This document shows positions 7,271-9,170 of a stretch of 9,170 nt of DNA, piece after piece. The position numbers and the translations under genes were made by a program. The notes under the pieces were generated by a model. The model was given only the letters and a program-made list of their open reading frames with translations, was not told the origin of the DNA and did no database searches. Source of the stretch: Micrococcaceae bacterium UBA6021 (GTDB lineage: Bacteria; Actinomycetota; Actinomycetes; Actinomycetales; Micrococcaceae); NCBI GenBank assembly GCA_002427975.1, contig DIZT01000337.1, positions 1,869 through 11,038 of the forward strand, read 5' to 3'. Each line of letters opens with the position of its first letter. The stretch's first letter is position 1.

Positions 7271-8260
7271 TTACTTTCCTTGGAGGGCGTGGTTTGCGGT
7301 GCGTGCGGCGAAGGTGGAGCCGCGCACGATGAGCTGTGAACTGAGGTGGACAGCCTCGGTGGCGGAGGGCTTGCCGGCGATCTGTTCGAGGAGGAGTTCG
7401 AGGGCGAGGGAACCGCTGCGGCCAATCGGAACGCGCACCGACGTCAGGCCGGGTTCCGCGGCTGCGGCAACGTCGAGGTCATCGATACCTACGACACTGA
7501 TGTCCTCGGGGCAGTGGTATCCGAGTGTCCGTGCCCCGGCGAGCATGCCGATGGCCACGAGGTCGTTGTACGCGATGACCGCGGTGGCACCGCTGGCGAC
7601 AACCGACGCTGCGGCGGCGAGGCCGCCGTCGACCGTTGCATTCTGGTTGCCGACGGTCACCAGTTCGATTCCCCAGTCGTCGCAGAAACGGCTGATCGCC
7701 GTCAGGCGCTGGCCGTTCGCCCACGACGACGCCGGGCCGGGAATGTAGGCGAGCTTGCGGTGACCCAGCGCATGGAGGTGTTCCACGGCCTGGCGGAGGC
7801 CTTCACCGGCTTCCATCAGCACGCGGGCCGCGTGGTCTGCTTCGCCGTTGATCACCACGAGCGGAGTGTTGCCGGCCAGCTGGTGAATCTGGTCCGAGGG
7901 CAAACGCGGAGAGCAGAGGATGATGCCGTCAACACCAGTGGTGAACGACTCGATGTGGTCACGTTCCCTGGTGGAGGATTCGGAAGTGTCCGCCAGCACC
8001 ATCCTGTGCCGCCCATGCCAGGCCTGGTCCTGGATGGATTTGATCAGCGCTGCGAAGACGGCGTTGGAGATGTCAGGAACAATGACGCCGAAGGTCCGGC
8101 TCCCGGAGAGGCCGGGCACGTCGTAGCCAAGCTGGACCGCGGCGTCCACCACTTTCTGGCGTGTCTCAGCGGCAAGCCGGCCCGGGTCGCTGAACGCCCT
8201 CGACGCCGTTGCCAGCGACACACCAGCGAGCTTTGCGACGTCCGTGAGTTTGGCCGACAT
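7271..8260 (-). CDS. LacI-family transcriptional regulator, probable local repressor of the operon
   Basis: A 329-residue LacI/GalR regulator of normal length. The N-terminal helix-turn-helix is LTDVAKLAGVSLATASRAFS (5-24), followed by the hinge region ending AAVQLGYDVPGLSG (41-54). The periplasmic-binding-protein-like effector domain starts at RTFGVIVPDISNAVF and runs to near the C terminus, with familiar blocks DGIILCSPR, HRKLAYIPGP (the sugar-binding core entry), AVIAYNDLVAIGML and ISVVGIDDLDVA. The likely effector is a sugar acid or phosphorylated intermediate of the pathway, which the sequence cannot identify. It is the first gene of the string, preceded by GGAGGACCC then ATG (Shine-Dalgarno 8264-8269), and lies only 2 nt from the next gene, so it is co-transcribed with the enzymes it probably represses and should autoregulate. 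Candidate operators lie at 8271-8286 and 8311-8318. Confidence 0.93.
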   Translation of the reverse strand: MSAKLTDVAKLAGVSLATASRAFSDPGRLAAETRQKVVDAAVQLGYDVPGLSGSRTFGVIVPDISNAVFAALIKSIQDQAWHGRHRMVLADTSESSTRERDHIESFTTGVDGIILCSPRLPSDQIHQLAGNTPLVVINGEADHAARVLMEAGEGLRQAVEHLHALGHRKLAYIPGPASSWANGQRLTAISRFCDDWGIELVTVGNQNATVDGGLAAAASVVASGATAVIAYNDLVAIGMLAGARTLGYHCPEDISVVGIDDLDVAAAAEPGLTSVRVPIGRSGSLALELLLEQIAGKPSATEAVHLSSQLIVRGSTFAARTANHALQGK

Positions 8261-8270
8261 GGGTCCTCCA

Positions 8271-8286
8271 GTTGCTTCGTTGAAAC
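8271..8286. promoter_or_regulatory. Candidate LacI-family operator in the leader of the operon
   Basis: The 16-bp GTTGCTTCGTTGAAAC is an imperfect even palindrome with a central CG: GTT, C and the central CG pair with G and AAC on the other side (ten of sixteen bases symmetric). Central-CG even palindromes are what LacI-family proteins commonly bind. It lies between the predicted transcription start and the regulator's Shine-Dalgarno, a place where a bound repressor would block transcription. Confidence 0.4.
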
Positions 8287-8297
8287 CTAACCCCTCA

Positions 8298-8327
8298 AGT
8301 ATGGAAATAGTTGTACAAGATTGTCAA
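8298..8327 (-). promoter_or_regulatory. Sigma-70-type promoter of the sugar acid operon
   Basis: On the minus strand a perfect -35 hexamer TTGACA (8327-8322) is followed after 18 nt by CATACT (8303-8298), a four-of-six match to the -10 consensus. Transcription would begin near 8291, giving a leader of about 30 nt before the LacI-type regulator ATG at 8260, which carries its Shine-Dalgarno. No better promoter is visible inside the operon, so this is likely the main start for all eight genes. The region is unusually AT-rich for this window. Confidence 0.65.
8311..8318. promoter_or_regulatory. TTGTACAA palindrome in the promoter spacer (second candidate operator)
   Basis: A perfect 8-bp palindrome TTGTACAA lies between the -35 and -10 elements. 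It is further enclosed by a 7-bp inverted repeat, ATGGAAA at 8301-8307 and TTTCCAT at 8332-8338. A dimeric regulator bound here would exclude RNA polymerase. It lacks the central CG usual for LacI-family sites, so the binding protein may be another regulator. Confidence 0.35.
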
Positions 8328-8399
8328 GGGTTTTCCATGATGTGCGTCACGGTTCGGACTTTGGCGCTGACCGTGCGGGATCCGGCCTTCAGGAGGGAA

Positions 8400-9170
8400 A
8401 TGTTCGACGGCGGCGCTTGACCGCTCAAAAAGAAGGTCCGGCCATTTGGGCGGCATTACGGCCCTCTTTATGATCACTGGGGCGTTCACCGGCGGCCCCC
8501 GCCAAAGCGAGCGCCACCGCCACAGCCACGGCGACGCCGGCGTCCACTCAAACCGCCCAGGAGACGGGCGCCCCGCTGGATCCGGAGACCCCATACCTCC
8601 TGGCGCAGGGCGTCAGCGCAACGGCTCCGAAGGCGCAGCCAGCGTTCGCCACCAAGGCGATCGACCCTTCCCATCAAGGGCCGGGCGCCCAAGACGGGTT
8701 ATGACCGAGCCTTGTTCGGGCAGGCGTGGGTCGACGTCGACCGTAACGGCTGCGTCACTCGCAATGAGCTGACAACGGAGCAGCGGACGGCCTTCGCCAA
8801 CGACCCACTGAACCTCCAGGCGACGGACGGTCCCACCAACATCAAGAAGGGCGACGGCGACTCAGCCACCTGGCTGCCGCCGAACAAGGGCTTCCGGTGC
8901 GAATACGTCGCCAGGCAGATCTCGGTGAAGGCAAGGTACAGCCTGTGGGCTGCCCAGGCCGGGCACGACGCGATGGCCAACATCCTGGCCGACTGCTCGG
9001 GCCAGCCCGCGCCCACCAACGAGCAGGCGCCGGTCGCACCGGCGCCGGCACCCGCGGCTCCCCTCCGGCCCCAGCTCCGGTGGCTCCCGCTCCGGTTGCC
9101 CCCGCCCTCGCTCCGGCTGCGCCGGCCGCCGTCTACTACGCCAACTGCACGACGGCGAAGGCTGCAGGTG
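8400..9170 (+). pseudogene. Decayed secreted HNH (DUF1524/GmrSD C-terminal-like) nuclease with excalibur domain
   Basis: Divergent remnant of an actinobacterial exported nuclease, followed across three frames. A signal-peptide-like start (ATG 8400 after AGGAGG; then RSKRR and GGITALFMITGAFTG, about 8425-8493) changes frame near 8413-8420. A second shift near 8491-8497 enters an Ala/Thr-rich linker (APAKASATATATATPAS). A third near 8660-8666 leads into TLPIKGRAPKTGYDRALFGQ and AWVDVDRNGCVTRN, the family's N-terminal block. At about 8765-8770 the frame continues directly into ELTTEQRTAFANDPLNL, DGPTNIKKGDGDSATWLPPNK and FRCEYVARQISVKARYSLW. The intervening segment, which in intact relatives carries the catalytic DH motif (IDHVVALSDAW-like), is missing. 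A fourth shift in the C run at 9060-9063 is needed to reach the Ala/Pro linker and VYYANCTTAKAAG, the start of the excalibur calcium-binding motif, which continues beyond the window. Intact relatives are, from family knowledge, exported; this copy should be non-functional. Confidence 0.8.
9074..9103 (+). repeat. Short 15-bp tandem repeat coding for the Ala/Pro linker
   Basis: GCTCCGGTGGCTCCC is followed by GCTCCGGTTGCCCCC, two copies of a 15-bp unit encoding APVAP-like steps. A diverged third GCTCCGG begins at 9110. This is the low-complexity linker between the nuclease remnant and the excalibur domain, and such GC-rich repeats are prone to slippage, in keeping with the frame change just upstream. 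Confidence 0.55.

Noticed and set aside
6399..7748. Plus-strand open frame of 449 codons opposite the hydroxyacid dehydrogenase and lacI genes
   Set aside because: Shadow of two genuine genes; no domain, no ribosome binding site and no plausible product.
7346..8290. Plus-strand open frame of 314 codons opposite the LacI regulator gene
   Set aside because: Antisense shadow; composition follows the complement of the regulator codons.
8280..8308. Possible plus-strand promoter (TTGAAA with TATGGA) for the nuclease gene
   Set aside because: The spacer is only 14 nt and it overlaps the stronger minus-strand promoter; not supportable.
8446..8772. Plus-strand open frame of 108 codons from a TTG as a separate small gene
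   Set aside because: Only its first ~16 codons match the nuclease signal peptide; the remainder is an out-of-frame read of the linker and domain, so it is part of the pseudogene.
8486..9051. Minus-strand open frames opposite the nuclease remnant
   Set aside because: The plus strand carries recognisable DUF1524/excalibur family blocks; the opposite frames are Arg/Ser/Pro-rich shadows.

Overview
The window reads as high-GC actinobacterial chromosome. Codon third positions are strongly GC-biased, and several genes overlap by ATGA or GTGA. The protein styles, and the secreted DUF1524/excalibur-type nuclease remnant at the right edge, suggest an Arthrobacter/Pseudarthrobacter-like member of the Micrococcaceae. 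This placement is inference from gene style; no marker gene is present.

Layout: about 8.3 kb (positions 1-8260) is one tightly packed gene string on the minus strand. In order of transcription, right to left, it holds: a LacI-family regulator (7271-8260); a D-isomer-specific 2-hydroxyacid dehydrogenase (6288-7268); a ManD-type sugar acid dehydratase of the enolase superfamily (5074-6291); a mannitol dehydrogenase/fructuronate reductase family oxidoreductase (3538-5070); a zinc-dependent MDR polyol/aldonate dehydrogenase (2489-3541); an MHS-type major facilitator transporter (1013-2407); a KDPG-type aldolase (245-931); and the start of a PfkB-family 2-keto-3-deoxygluconate kinase (248 down to 1, cut by the window edge). 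Three junctions are ATGA or GTGA overlaps and two more have 2-3 nt gaps, so this is almost certainly one operon. The only sizeable internal gaps flank the transporter gene, and the downstream gap carries a perfect 13-bp hairpin.

Working together: the core (fructuronate reductase, mannonate dehydratase, KDG kinase, KDPG aldolase) is the lower hexuronate route to pyruvate and glyceraldehyde 3-phosphate. No uronate isomerase (UxaC) is visible, but an extra zinc dehydrogenase of the L-idonate/L-gulonate 5-dehydrogenase type is. This fits the pathway L-gulonate -> D-fructuronate -> D-mannonate -> KDG -> KDPG, possibly fed from a 2-keto-aldonate through the hydroxyacid dehydrogenase. The exact substrate is inference. 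A good sigma-70-like promoter (TTGACA - 18 - CATACT) lies just upstream of the regulator gene, with two candidate operators, so the operon is probably controlled by its own first gene.

The right edge (about 8400-9170, plus strand, divergent) holds a decayed gene for a secreted HNH (DUF1524) nuclease with a C-terminal excalibur domain. I can follow it through at least four reading-frame changes and an internal in-frame deletion that removes the catalytic segment. No tRNA, rRNA, CRISPR array, insertion sequence or att site was seen.
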